A stretch of 64,000 nucleotides of DNA, from the NCBI RefSeq assembly GCF_050485565.1, contig NZ_JBJHBQ010000011.1, positions 16,287-80,286 on the forward strand. Reading direction: 5' to 3'. The notes under the pieces are model-generated. The model did not search any database. It had not been told where the DNA came from and saw only the letters and a list, made by a program, of their open reading frames with translations. Below are positions 1-8,609 of the stretch, piece by piece. How positions within the stretch are numbered: the stretch's first letter is position 1; each line of letters begins with the position of its first letter. The translations under genes and the position numbers were made by a program. This DNA is from Glycocaulis sp050485565. Lineage in GTDB: Bacteria > Pseudomonadota > Alphaproteobacteria > Caulobacterales > Maricaulaceae.

Positions 1-381
1 CGCTTCCACGGCCGTATCGGGCGGCGTCTCCGGTTCTTCTGATGTCAGCTCTTCGCCGTCGGTGTCACCGGCCGCTTCGGACTGGGCTGAGTCTGCGCTG
101 CCGGCATCGCCGCCGGTGTCTGCGCCCGCTTGTCCCCTGTCAGCCAGCAAGGGCACGTTGAGCGGCAGATCGCTCTCGGCATCGCTGGCGCTGATGGTGA
201 AGAAGCGCAGCTCGATATTGGTGCCGGTGCTGACAAAACGCTCAAGGGTTTCCGGCGGCAGCGCGGCAATCGCGCCGATAGCCCCGGCATGGAGAAGGCC
301 CGCGCAAATATAGGCGCCCAGCCGCAAGCGGCTGAACGCGGGTGCCGATGCACGGGAAAGGGCCGGTCCACGAACGCTCAC
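1..381 (-). CDS. TonB-like membrane protein, N-terminal part (runs off left edge)
   Basis: The reading frame is open from a GTG at 381-379 to the window edge, giving 127 codons without a stop. The product starts with a short basic segment (SRASAPAFSRLRLG). One hydrophobic stretch follows at about residues 22-42 (AYICAGLLHAGAIGAIAAL), and then a long acidic, Ala/Glu/Pro/Asp-rich region. A single N-terminal anchor with a low-complexity periplasmic linker is the layout of TonB-type energy transducers and related envelope proteins. The C-terminal domain that would prove it lies outside the window. No strong ribosome binding site precedes the GTG, so the start is uncertain. It could equally be another anchored periplasmic protein. 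Confidence 0.45.
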   Translation of the reverse strand, partial: MSVRGPALSRASAPAFSRLRLGAYICAGLLHAGAIGAIAALPPETLERFVSTGTNIELRFFTISASDAESDLPLNVPLLADRGQAGADTGGDAGSADSAQSEAAGDTDGEELTSEEPETPPDTAVEA

Positions 382-453
382 GATTATGAGAGATGGCCGC
401 TGGTGGCGGCCGGTTCAAATTAAATCGGCAGCAATGTCAGTGGCGTTTGCGCG

Positions 454-621
454 CTAGCCTTCGCCGCTCTGGGCGATGAACAGGCTGGAAGATGTATCTC
501 CCAGCACGCCAGAGGCATGGGCCAGAACCAGGCAGGTGCCAAACATGGCAATCGCGATGAGAAGGGCGCCCAGGTTGATCTCCCGGCCCGGACGGCCATT
601 GCCAGCAGAAAAGTCAGCCAT
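454..621 (-). CDS. Small single-pass membrane protein, 55 aa
   Basis: The ATG at 621 is preceded by a strong purine-rich ribosome binding site (AGGGAGGGG, about 5 bases away), which favours this start over longer in-frame ones. The product begins MADFSAGNGRPGREINLG and has one membrane segment at about residues 18-38 (LLIAIAMFGTCLVLAHASGV), followed by a short polar tail. No family is recognised. It lies between the TonB-like gene and a divergently read aminotransferase. The good start signal is the main reason for believing it is translated. Its function is unknown. Confidence 0.5.
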   Translation of the reverse strand: MADFSAGNGRPGREINLGALLIAIAMFGTCLVLAHASGVLGDTSSSLFIAQSGEG

Positions 622-790
622 GATCCCCTCCCTCTTTTCAGAGCCCACGCTCTGAGCTGATCCGATGAATGCCTGATGAACAGATTTCCCGCGCTTCGCG
701 GCCCGGAAAAGTTCAAAATCGGGCGAACTCAAGATCAATTACGGCACAAAGAAGGCATCAACTCAGTGCCGCAGCGCAACACGTATTGCG

Positions 791-803
791 GTTTACGGTA
801 AAC
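791..803. promoter_or_regulatory. Perfect palindrome upstream of the aminotransferase gene
   Basis: GTTTAC-G-GTAAAC is a perfect 6 bp inverted repeat with a one-base centre. It sits 47 bases before the ATG of the aminotransferase and in the divergent gap with the 55 aa membrane protein. Its size and place fit a repressor operator, but no specific regulator can be named from the sequence. Confidence 0.3.
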
Positions 804-850
804 GGACGGTAGTTTCCCTCCGCCTTCCACCACCCGCATCAGGAGTGTCC

Positions 851-2062
851 ATGTCCGCCCCGTTCGAGGTTTCCAAAGCCCTGTCCCGCGTCCAGCCCTC
901 TGCCACCATCGCAGCGACCCAGAAGGCGCGTGAGCTCAAAGCCAAGGGCATTGATGTGATCTCGCTGGGTGCGGGCGAACCCGATTTTGATACTCCCGAC
1001 CACATCAAGGAAGCGGCCATTGAGGCGATCCGGCGCGGCGAAACCAAATATACCGCCGTGGACGGTATCCCGGAGCTGAAAGAGGCGATCTGCGCCAAGT
1101 TCAAGCGCGATAACAGCCTAGTGTACAAGCCCTCGCAGGTGAATGTGTCGCCGGGTGGCAAGCCGGTGATCTACAACGCGTTTGCCGCCACGCTGAACCC
1201 CGGAGACGAGGTGATCGTGCCTGCGCCTTACTGGGTCAGCTATCCCGACATGGCATTGCTGTGCGGCGGCAAGCCTGTGTTTGCCGAGGCCACGGCAAAG
1301 GACGGCTACAAGCTGCGCCCTGAAGCGCTGGAAGCGGCCATCACGCCGCGCACGAAATGGCTGGTGCTGAATTCGCCGTCAAACCCCACGGGCGCTGCCT
1401 ATTCAGCCGATGATCTCAAAGCGCTGGCAGAGGTTCTGGAGCGTCACCCGCATGTCTGGATCCTCACCGACGACATGTATGAGCACCTCGTCTATGATGG
1501 GTTCAAATTCGCCACCATCGCTGAGGTCGCGCCGTCGCTGTACAACCGCACACTGACCATGAATGGCGTGTCCAAATCCTACGCCATGACGGGCTGGCGC
1601 ATCGGTTATGCCGCCGGGCCGGAAGCGCTCATCAAGGCGATGGCCAAGGTGATGACGCAGACGACCTCCAACCCGTGCTCGATCAGCCAGTGGGCGTCTG
1701 TCGCCGGGCTGAATGGCCAGCATGATTTCCTGAAACCGCGCAATGAGGCGTTCGTGCGCCGCCGTGATCTCGTACTGCGTCATATCGCGGCCAGCGACGG
1801 GCTGGATGCGCCGGTGCCGGAAGGGGCGTTCTATGTCTTCGCCAGCTGCGCCGGACTCATCGGAAAAACCTCTGGCAAGGGCAAGGCGCTGAAAACGGAT
1901 GGCGATGTGTGTGACGCGCTGCTGGAAGAGGCGCATGTCGCGGTCGTTCCAGGCACGGCCTTTGGCTCCGGCCCGGCTTTCCGCATCTCCTATGCAACGT
2001 CCGATGAGGCTTTGGAAAAGGCTGGCACGCGCATAGCGGAGTTCTGTGCGTCAGCACGCTAG
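851..2062 (+). CDS. Aspartate aminotransferase (class I, PLP-dependent)
   Basis: This 403 aa cytoplasmic fold-type I aminotransferase probably interconverts aspartate/2-oxoglutarate and oxaloacetate/glutamate. The PLP lysine is K242 in SKSYAMTGWRIGY, a near-textbook class I motif. The N-terminal ISLGAGEPDFDTP signature and the substrate-carboxylate arginine R378 (FRISYATS) are present. The length is normal for the AAT Ib/AspB group. ATG 851 is chosen over GTG 845 because AGGAG at 841-845 gives a proper five-base spacer to the ATG and would overlap the GTG. Some members of this group also act on prephenate or aromatic amino acids, which cannot be excluded here. The gene stands alone, with a palindrome just upstream. 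Confidence 0.88.
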   Translation: MSAPFEVSKALSRVQPSATIAATQKARELKAKGIDVISLGAGEPDFDTPDHIKEAAIEAIRRGETKYTAVDGIPELKEAICAKFKRDNSLVYKPSQVNVSPGGKPVIYNAFAATLNPGDEVIVPAPYWVSYPDMALLCGGKPVFAEATAKDGYKLRPEALEAAITPRTKWLVLNSPSNPTGAAYSADDLKALAEVLERHPHVWILTDDMYEHLVYDGFKFATIAEVAPSLYNRTLTMNGVSKSYAMTGWRIGYAAGPEALIKAMAKVMTQTTSNPCSISQWASVAGLNGQHDFLKPRNEAFVRRRDLVLRHIAASDGLDAPVPEGAFYVFASCAGLIGKTSGKGKALKTDGDVCDALLEEAHVAVVPGTAFGSGPAFRISYATSDEALEKAGTRIAEFCASAR

Positions 2063-2079
2063 TATAGAAATTTTCTATA
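2063..2079. promoter_or_regulatory. Irr/ICE-like iron-control box upstream of dps
   Basis: TATAGAAATTTTCTATA is a perfect 8+8 palindrome around a single T, starting one base after the aminotransferase stop. Its core TAGAA-N3-TTCTA matches the iron control element bound by Irr in alphaproteobacteria (core TTTAGAA-N3-TTCTAAA), with one mismatch per half. It lies about 110 bases upstream of a Dps ferritin, an expected iron-regulated target. Shared by inference only; Fur-family or other regulators could use the same site. Confidence 0.5.
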
Positions 2080-2092
2080 AGTTGCAGTCGGC

Positions 2093-2130
2093 GTTCCAGT
2101 TGGATTGGAACGCGCAGCGCCCCTATACGT
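2093..2130 (+). promoter_or_regulatory. Candidate dps promoter with inverted repeat
   Basis: TTGGAT (2100-2105) and TATACG (2124-2129) form a plausible -35/-10 pair with an 18-base spacer. The -35 overlaps an inverted repeat GTTCCA-N7-TGGAAC (2093-2111). Transcription would start about 55 bases before the dps ATG. The repeat overlapping the -35 could be a second operator, for instance for an oxidative-stress regulator, which is inference. Confidence 0.35.
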
Positions 2131-2190
2131 AAGGCAGTGAGACCTTACCGGGCGGCTCCCTCGCCGCCTTTTCGCAGACAGGAGTATGTC

Positions 2191-2661
2191 ATGCAGATCA
2201 ATATGGGACTGAGCCAGGCGCAGCGCGAGGAAATGGCCGAGGCCGTGACGCGGCTGCTGGCCGACACCTATGCGCTTTATTTCAAGACGCATGCCTATCA
2301 CTGGAATGTGACGGGGCCGCGCTTTCACGACCTCCACGCCATGTTCGAGACGCAATACACCGAGATGTGGACGGCAACCGATGACATTGCCGAGCGTATC
2401 CGCGCGCTCGGCGTGATGGCCCCGATCTCCTATGACGAGATCACCAATTCCGCCTCGATCCGGCCCGACAGCAAGACGCCCAAGGCCGACGAGATGGTCG
2501 CCAATCTCTTGGCTGGCCACGAGACGGTGGTGCGCACCGCCCGCGCCGCGCTGGAGCTGGCCAATACCCATGGCGATGAGGCGACGGCAGACATTATCGC
2601 GCCGCGTGTGACCGCGCATGAGAAGATGGCCTGGATGCTGCGGGCAACGCTGGGGTAGGGG
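2191..2661 (+). CDS. dps: Dps family DNA-binding/ferritin-like protein
   Basis: This 156 aa Dps-type miniferritin oxidises and stores iron and protects DNA from peroxide. The inter-subunit ferroxidase residues line up with the E. coli set: H37 (in HAYHWNVTG), H49, E53, D64 and E68 (DDIAER). The N-terminal tail is short and only weakly basic, so DNA binding is less certain than iron storage. ATG 2191 is chosen because AGGAG lies at 2180-2184; longer in-frame starts have no such site. The stop is the TAG just after CTGGGG. An ICE-like box and a candidate promoter upstream suggest iron control. Confidence 0.9.
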
Positions 2662-2673
2662 GCTCTTCTAGTT

Positions 2674-2748
2674 CCGCAACGCATCCCCCGATCGTAGCCG
2701 GGGGCAGGCCGCGTTGCGGTGTTCCGCGAACCCCCGCCTGCGCGGGGG
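2674..2748. repeat. Nested intergenic hairpins (terminator or palindromic repeat)
   Basis: CCGCAACGC (2674-2682) pairs with GCGTTGCGG (2711-2719), and inside it CCCCCG (2685-2690) pairs with CGGGGG (2699-2704). A second hairpin CCCCCGC-CTGC-GCGGGGG follows at 2731-2748. The structure lies between the convergent dps and phosphotransferase genes. It probably ends both transcripts, although there is no long T run. A dispersed palindromic repeat is the alternative. Confidence 0.45.
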
Positions 2749-2896
2749 CAGGCAGTCGCGGGCGGCCGGTCGCCCTTGCGGCCCCTGACGGGGCCGTGAT
2801 GGCTCCCCGGCGCGCAGCGCCGCAAGCGCGAACGCGCGCCCGAGCTAATGCGAGGCGCGACGCACGGATGTGCGGAGCATCACTAAAAGATGCCCT

Positions 2897-3967
2897 CTAA
2901 GCCTTCTCCGCGATCGTCCAGGCGTATTCGGCCATCGGTTCTACGAGAGCGCCAAGTTCCTTCGCGCGCTCGTTGGACGCATTGCCCTGCAGGCCACGGG
3001 CGTAGACGCCCTGGGCGATGCCGGCCAGGCGGAAGATGTTGTAGGCGATATAGAAATCGAGCTTGGGGATGCCGCTGCGCCCGGTGCGTTCGCAATAGGC
3101 CGCGACGTATTCTTCTTCCGTGGGGATGCCGAGCGATTTCAGATCCACACCCAGAAAACCGGAGCGTATCTCCTTGGGCGTGCGCCATTGCATGAGCTGG
3201 TAGGTGAAGTCCGCCAGCGGATCACCCAGCGTGGATAGCTCCCAGTCCAGCACCGCGATGACGCGCGGCTCGGTAGGGTGGAAGATCATGTTGTCGAGGC
3301 GGTAATCGCCATGGACGACACTGGTGCGCTCCTGTTCGGGCGCATTGGCCGGCAACCACTCGATCAGCCGGTCCATCGCCGGGATGGGGCGTGTTTCCGC
3401 CGCCTTGTACTGCTTGGTCCAGCGCCCGATCTGGCGCTCGAAATAATTGCCCGGCTTGCCATAGTCCGCCAGGCCCGCTTTCTCCACATCAATCGCGTGC
3501 AGCTGGGCCAGTGCGGCGTTGGACGCGTCATAGAGCGCGCGGCGCTCTGACGGCTCCATGCCCGGCAGATAGGCATCCCAGAAGATGCGCCCCTCGACGA
3601 ATTCCATCACGTAGAAGGCCGTGCCGATGATTTGCGGGTCTTCGCACAGGCCGAACATGTGCGGCGCGGGGAAACCGGCTTCACCCAGCGCTTTCATCAC
3701 CGTGAACTCACGATCCACGGCGTGGGCAGAGGGCAGGAGCACGCCGGGCGGCTTGCGGCGCAGCACGTATTGGCGCCCTGGCGTTACCAGCTTGTAGGTC
3801 GGGTTGGACTGGCCGCCCCGGAACTGGCTTACCTCCAGTGGCCCGGCATAGCCGTCCACATGGGTTTTCATCCAGTTTTCCAGCGCCTTTTCGTCAAAGC
3901 GCAGGGCGTCCGCGACGGATTTGGTGCCGGAAAACTGGGCGTCGAGTTCGGATTGTGTATCGCTCAT
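2897..3967 (-). CDS. APH/ACAD10-type phosphotransferase family protein
   Basis: This 356 aa protein has an aminoglycoside-phosphotransferase (kinase-like) fold. The catalytic loop is H219-G-D221-YRLDN226 and the metal-binding aspartate is D241 in VLDWELSTLGDP. The whole sequence resembles the acyl-CoA dehydrogenase-associated (ACAD10 N-terminal/FadE36-like) branch rather than antibiotic kinases. Members of that branch phosphorylate small hydroxylated metabolites such as 4-hydroxy acids. The ATG overlaps the TGA of the upstream amidohydrolase by four bases, so the two are translationally coupled. No acyl-CoA dehydrogenase gene lies nearby, so the substrate is unknown. Antibiotic resistance is not indicated. 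Confidence 0.75.
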   Translation of the reverse strand: MSDTQSELDAQFSGTKSVADALRFDEKALENWMKTHVDGYAGPLEVSQFRGGQSNPTYKLVTPGRQYVLRRKPPGVLLPSAHAVDREFTVMKALGEAGFPAPHMFGLCEDPQIIGTAFYVMEFVEGRIFWDAYLPGMEPSERRALYDASNAALAQLHAIDVEKAGLADYGKPGNYFERQIGRWTKQYKAAETRPIPAMDRLIEWLPANAPEQERTSVVHGDYRLDNMIFHPTEPRVIAVLDWELSTLGDPLADFTYQLMQWRTPKEIRSGFLGVDLKSLGIPTEEEYVAAYCERTGRSGIPKLDFYIAYNIFRLAGIAQGVYARGLQGNASNERAKELGALVEPMAEYAWTIAEKA

Positions 3968-5268
3968 GGGGCTTTGTGTATCACGCCTGCCGCCATGACA
4001 AAGTCCACATCTCGCAATTGAGAGATATTTTCCAGCGGATTGCCATCCACCGCGATGATGTCGGCATGAAAGCCCGGTGCGATGCGGCCAATCTCGCCTT
4101 CCATCTGCAGATGGCGTGCGCCATTGATGGTGGCGGCGATGATGGCCTGTTCAGGTGTCATGCCAGCTTCCACCATCAGCTCGAACTCGCGTGCGTTGTC
4201 CCCGTGACGGCTGACGCCTGAATCCGTGCCGAACGCGATCTGGACCCCGCCCCGGTGGGCGCGGCGCAGCATGTCGACCATCTGCGGACCGACCTGCAGC
4301 GCCTTGGCGCGCTGGAAGGGTGTCATCCAGGGCGCGTCGGCTTCGGCTTCCAGCGTGACGAATTCACCGGCCATGACGGTCGGCACCAGGAAGGCGCCTG
4401 AGCTGCGGAAAAGCCGGATGGACTCATTATCCAGAAACGTGCCGTGCTCGATGGAGTGCCCGCCCGCAGCCAGGAACGCATTCACCCCCGTCACGCCATG
4501 GGCGTGGGCGGTGACGCGGCGGCCCATCATTTCGGCGGCCTGAACGATGGCGCGCAGCTCATCGTCCATGAACTGCACTTCGATGCCGGCGGCCGTGTTC
4601 GACAATACCCCGCCCGTGGCCGTGATCTTGATCGTGTCCACGCCTGCCTGAATGAGCGAGCGCACGGCGCGGGCGCAGTCTGACGGGCCATTGCACGCGC
4701 CGGGGCTGGAGAAGTTCTCGATTACGCGCTGGTTGAAGCCGTTGATATCGCCATGCCCGCCGGTGGGCGTGATGGAGGGGCCAGCCACACGCATGCGCGG
4801 ACCTACCGCATCGCCGTTGCGGATGGCATTGCGCAGGGCCAGGATCGCTTCGAGATCACCGCCGACATCCTGGACGGTAGTGAAACCTGCCTCCAGCGTG
4901 CGCCGTGCGTGACGCGTACCGATAAAGGCGCGGTCGGCACTGGACAGGGTGAAGGGCTGAATACGGCTGTCCGGTCCGCGCTCGCTGAGCAGGTGGACGT
5001 GTGCGTCAATGAGGCCGGGCAGCACCCAGTGCGAGGTCAGATCGACAATCTCCGCGCCATCGCGGGCGACATATCCGTCCTCGATGGAGTCGATACGTCC
5101 GTCGCGCACGATGATGGAGGCGCCATTGCGTACCCGCTCGCCGGGAACGGCGATGAGGTGGCCGGCATGAATGATGGTGACGCTGGTCTCGCTGTCGGCG
5201 CTGTCCAGTGCCAGCGCCGTTCCGGCCAGCGCGATGCCGGCCAGCAGGGCCGTAAATATGCGTGTCAT
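3964..5268 (-). CDS. Exported amidohydrolase (imidazolonepropionase-like)
   Basis: This 434 aa protein has a signal peptide (MTRIFTALLAGIALAGTALA) followed by a composite-domain TIM-barrel hydrolase. Metal-site residues are visible in order: H90-V-H92 (GLIDAHVHL), K214 (DTIKITATGG), H255/H257 (AHAHG), H275 (IEHGT) and D349 (FGTDSG). This is the pattern of the imidazolonepropionase-like/Xaa-Pro dipeptidase (prolidase-like) amidohydrolases, which hydrolyse dipeptides or cyclic amides in the periplasm. The start has a good ribosome binding site (GGGGAGG). It is the first gene of a two-gene operon with the phosphotransferase and is divergent from an M3B peptidase, so the locus looks peptide-related. 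Confidence 0.82.
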   Translation of the reverse strand: MTRIFTALLAGIALAGTALALDSADSETSVTIIHAGHLIAVPGERVRNGASIIVRDGRIDSIEDGYVARDGAEIVDLTSHWVLPGLIDAHVHLLSERGPDSRIQPFTLSSADRAFIGTRHARRTLEAGFTTVQDVGGDLEAILALRNAIRNGDAVGPRMRVAGPSITPTGGHGDINGFNQRVIENFSSPGACNGPSDCARAVRSLIQAGVDTIKITATGGVLSNTAAGIEVQFMDDELRAIVQAAEMMGRRVTAHAHGVTGVNAFLAAGGHSIEHGTFLDNESIRLFRSSGAFLVPTVMAGEFVTLEAEADAPWMTPFQRAKALQVGPQMVDMLRRAHRGGVQIAFGTDSGVSRHGDNAREFELMVEAGMTPEQAIIAATINGARHLQMEGEIGRIAPGFHADIIAVDGNPLENISQLRDVDFVMAAGVIHKAP

Positions 5269-5428
5269 GTCAGCCTCCCCGTAAATCTGTCTTCCCGCTT
5301 TTGTCGGACGCGCCGTGCCGGAAAGTCAAATCCTGATCACGGGGTTGTGAGATGTTACAACAGTTTAAGTGGACGTACTGGTCCTCGTGCCGATCATCTC
5401 GCGGTCTTTCAACACGGGGGAGCTGGCC

Positions 5429-7303
5429 ATGCGCCGCAATATCATCACGCTTCTGGCCTGCACGGCCGTCATCGCGCTGGCACCTGCCAGCCACGCACAG
5501 GACGCCCCGGCGCCTGATGCGCGCTGGACCTGGGACGTCACCGCCCTTTACGCCGATCGCGAGAGCTGGGACGCCGACCGCCGCACCGGGCTTGAACAGG
5601 CCGGCGAGCTCGCGCAGCTCGAAGGCACGCTCGATGACGGTCCCGATGCCTTCCTGCGGGTGATGCAGGCCTATTCGGATGCCATGCGCACGGTGATGCG
5701 GGTGTGGACCTATGCCGGACTGGTCGCGGACGAAAACCTCGCCGATCCCGAGGGCCAGGCCCTGCGCCAACAGGCCATGGCGCTGTATTCAGAAATTTCC
5801 CAGGCGGGCGCATGGATCGATCCAGCCATCATCGCGCTGGGCGAGGAGACAGTGTGGTCGTATTTCGAGGCCGAGGCCGAGCTCGCGCCTTTCCGCCAGA
5901 TGGTCCGCACCACCCTGCGCCAGGGCGAGCACACCCTGTCTGACCAGACCGAGCGGGCGCTGGCCGCCCTGAGCCCGGCCACGAGCGCGAGCTACACCAT
6001 ATACGGCCAGCTGGCGAACTCCGAAATCCCCCGGCCTACCATCACCCTGTCGGACGGGACCGAGCTGCTGGTCAATTCTGCCGGTTATGCGCGTGGCCGC
6101 GCTTTAGATAATCGCGAGGACCGTATTGCGGTGTTCGACGCCTATTGGGGTTCGTGGCAGCCCTTTACCGGGTCAGTCGGCGCGGCGCTGAACGGCCACG
6201 TCCAGAACGCAGTCGCCCAGTCCCGCCTGCGCGGCTATGACAACGCCCTGTCTGCGGCGCTGTCTGGCGGCAACGTGCCCGAGGAGGTCTATCGCACGCT
6301 GGTGGCGGAGACCAATGCGGCGCTGCCTGTCCTGCACCGCTATTTCGCCCTGCGCGCGCGGCTGCTGGGGGTAGAGGATCCGGCCTATTACGACATCTAT
6401 CCCGACATGGTTGCCATCGACCGCGATTTCGGGATCGAGGACTCCATCGAGCTGACCCGCGCCTCCCTCGCCCCGCTGGGCGAGGACTATGTGGCGATGT
6501 ATTCCGACGCGGTCTCCCAGCGCTGGATGCATGTCTATCCGCAGACCGGAAAGACCTCCGGCGCCTATGTCAGCGGGGCGGCTTATGACGTTCACCCTTA
6601 CGTCCTGCTGAACCACCAGGACGACTACAGCTCTGCGACCACCTTCACCCACGAATGGGGCCACGCCCTGCACTCTGTGCTGGCCAATGAGGCCCAGCCC
6701 TTCGAGACGGCGCGCTATTCGATCTTCACCGCTGAAGTCGCCTCCACAGTGCATGAATTCCTGCTTCAGGAGCACATGCTTGAGACCGCGCAGACGCCGC
6801 AGGAGCGGCTGTTCTATCTTGGCAACGCGCTGGAACTGCTGCGCGCGACCTTCTTCCGCCAGACCATGTTCAGCGAGTTCGAGCTGGCCATCCATGAGAC
6901 GGTGGAGCGCGGTGAGCCTCTGACGGGTTCGGCGATCACCGCGATCTATGCCGATGTCGTGCGCCGCTATCACGGGCATGACGAGGGTGTGATGCAGGTC
7001 GATGACCTCTACACCCATGAATGGATGTTCGTGCCGCACTTCTACATGAATTTCTATGTGTACCAGTATGCCACTTCGCTTGCGGCGGCTGCCTATTTCA
7101 CCGATCTCATTCTGGAGGGAGATGAAGAGGCGCTGGAGCGGTATCTGGGCGCGCTGCGTGCAGGCGGATCGGACGATCCCTATCAGATCCTGCTTGATGC
7201 AGGCGTAGACCTCGCCACCCCAGAGCCCTACCGGGTGCTGGTGGAGCGCATGGAGCGCACCATGGACGAGATGGAAGCTATCCTTGCCGAAATGGAAAAC
7301 TGA
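5429..7303 (+). CDS. Exported M3B oligoendopeptidase (PepF-like)
   Basis: This 624 aa zinc peptidase is predicted to be periplasmic. A signal peptide ends near ASHAQD (residues 1-22). The N-terminal half is the M3-type helical domain, and the catalytic HEXXH motif is H408-EWG-H412 (TFTHEWGHALHS). A glutamate-containing helix (TAEVASTVHEF) follows, as expected for the third zinc ligand. PepF relatives cut short peptides, and most are cytoplasmic, so the signal peptide is a notable variation. ATG 5429 is preferred because GGGGGAG lies just before it and only this start exposes the signal peptide. The divergent neighbour is an exported dipeptidase-like amidohydrolase. Confidence 0.87.
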   Translation: MRRNIITLLACTAVIALAPASHAQDAPAPDARWTWDVTALYADRESWDADRRTGLEQAGELAQLEGTLDDGPDAFLRVMQAYSDAMRTVMRVWTYAGLVADENLADPEGQALRQQAMALYSEISQAGAWIDPAIIALGEETVWSYFEAEAELAPFRQMVRTTLRQGEHTLSDQTERALAALSPATSASYTIYGQLANSEIPRPTITLSDGTELLVNSAGYARGRALDNREDRIAVFDAYWGSWQPFTGSVGAALNGHVQNAVAQSRLRGYDNALSAALSGGNVPEEVYRTLVAETNAALPVLHRYFALRARLLGVEDPAYYDIYPDMVAIDRDFGIEDSIELTRASLAPLGEDYVAMYSDAVSQRWMHVYPQTGKTSGAYVSGAAYDVHPYVLLNHQDDYSSATTFTHEWGHALHSVLANEAQPFETARYSIFTAEVASTVHEFLLQEHMLETAQTPQERLFYLGNALELLRATFFRQTMFSEFELAIHETVERGEPLTGSAITAIYADVVRRYHGHDEGVMQVDDLYTHEWMFVPHFYMNFYVYQYATSLAAAAYFTDLILEGDEEALERYLGALRAGGSDDPYQILLDAGVDLATPEPYRVLVERMERTMDEMEAILAEMEN

Positions 7304-7413
7304 TCAGTCCTTCCCCCTGTGATCCCCGGGCCGCCTGGCGGTTCCGGGGACAAAGGGCTGGGCCCCGACTTGCGTCGGGGAAACGCGGGATGGGTGGGTC
7401 GGGCACACCAAAT

Positions 7414-7431
7414 TAGTTGCAAATGATACTA
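7414..7431. promoter_or_regulatory. Candidate MarR-type operator upstream of hppD
   Basis: TAGTTGCAAATGATACTA is an imperfect palindrome (outer TAGT/ACTA exact, inner CA/TG exact) in the hppD upstream region, about 100 bases before the ATG. MarR-family regulators commonly bind 16-20 bp palindromes of this kind. A MarR gene follows hppD, so autoregulation of both genes is a reasonable inference. The rest of the gap (7304-7400) holds only GC-rich hairpin-forming sequence such as CCCCGACTTGCGTCGGGG. Confidence 0.35.
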
Positions 7432-7532
7432 TTTTCCGGCAAAAGACCGGGGAGTTCGCCGGACGGGCGGAGCGGCTGAGTGTTCTGCCCCGGTTCCGGC
7501 CCATCCCCTTTTGCTGTGAAGGAGCCTTCGCC

Positions 7533-8603
7533 ATGGCTGATCTGTTCGAGAACCCGCTGGGTACCGATGGTTTCGAGTTTGTCGAGTACACCAGCCCGGA
7601 GCCGGAAAAGCTCGACCAGCTGTTCACCCTGCTCGGCTTCACCGCTGTCGCCAAACACAAGACGCGCGACATTGTCCGTTACAAGCAGGGCGATATCACG
7701 TTTCTGGTAAACCGCGAGAAGACCGGCCAGGCGGCTGATTTCCGCGCCGAGCACGGCCCGTCTGCCAACGCCATGGCTTTCCGCGTGCGCGATGCGAAAA
7801 AGGCTTATGAGGATGCGATTGCGCGCGGGGCGGAAGCCTATGGCACGCCGCTCTGGGGGGACGACCAGAATCTGCCGGCGCTGAAAGGCATTGGCGGCTC
7901 GGTGCTCTATCTCGTCGACCGGTATGGCGACACCAATATCTATGATGAGAGCTTTGAACCGATCCCCGGCGCCGAAGACAAGGGCGGGGCGGGGCTGGAA
8001 GTGCTCGACCATCTGACCCACAACGTCTTCATGGGCCGGATGAACCATTGGGCCAGTTTCTACGAGAATGTCTTCAACTTCCGCGAAATCCGCTATTTCG
8101 ACATCAAGGGTGCCCATACGGGCCTGCTCTCGCGTGCCATGACCGGCCCGTGCGGCAAGCTGCGCATCCCCTTGAATGAAAGCTCTGACGACAAGTCCCA
8201 GATCGCGGAGTATCTGCGCGAGTATAATGGCGAGGGCATCCAGCACATCGCGCTGACGACGAGCGATATCTACACCACGATCGAGAAGCTGCGCGCCGCT
8301 GGCGTGGAGTTCCAGTCCACCCCGCCGACCTATTACGAGCTGGTTGATGAGCGCGTGCCGGGCCACGGGGAAGACCTTGAGCGTCTGAAAAAGAACTCCA
8401 TACTGGTCGATGGTGACCCGGAGAGCGGGCAGGGCCTGCTTCTGCAGATATTCACCACGACCAATATCGGACCGATCTTCTTCGAGATCATCCAGCGCAA
8501 GGGCAATGAGGGCTTTGGTGAAGGTAATTTCAAGGCGCTGTTTGAATCGATCGAACTCGATCAGATCCGCCGCGGCGTGCTCAAGCCCGACGCCGCCGAG
8601 TAA
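7533..8603 (+). CDS. hppD: 4-hydroxyphenylpyruvate dioxygenase
   Basis: This 356 aa Fe(II) enzyme converts 4-hydroxyphenylpyruvate to homogentisate in tyrosine catabolism. It has two VOC-fold halves with the catalytic centre in the second half. The iron ligands line up as H160 (EVLDHLTHNV), H238 (IQHIALTT) and E318 (PIFFEIIQR). The length is normal for bacterial HPPD. AAGGAG lies ten bases before the ATG. The next gene, a MarR regulator, starts six bases after the stop, so the two form an operon. Homogentisate dioxygenase and the later enzymes are not in the window. Homogentisate could also feed pigment. Confidence 0.95.
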   Translation: MADLFENPLGTDGFEFVEYTSPEPEKLDQLFTLLGFTAVAKHKTRDIVRYKQGDITFLVNREKTGQAADFRAEHGPSANAMAFRVRDAKKAYEDAIARGAEAYGTPLWGDDQNLPALKGIGGSVLYLVDRYGDTNIYDESFEPIPGAEDKGGAGLEVLDHLTHNVFMGRMNHWASFYENVFNFREIRYFDIKGAHTGLLSRAMTGPCGKLRIPLNESSDDKSQIAEYLREYNGEGIQHIALTTSDIYTTIEKLRAAGVEFQSTPPTYYELVDERVPGHGEDLERLKKNSILVDGDPESGQGLLLQIFTTTNIGPIFFEIIQRKGNEGFGEGNFKALFESIELDQIRRGVLKPDAAE

Positions 8604-8609
8604 GCGGTC

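Noticed and set aside
2897..3967. Aminoglycoside resistance from the APH-fold gene
   Set aside because: The overall sequence resembles the ACAD10/FadE36-like branch, and the context is metabolic.
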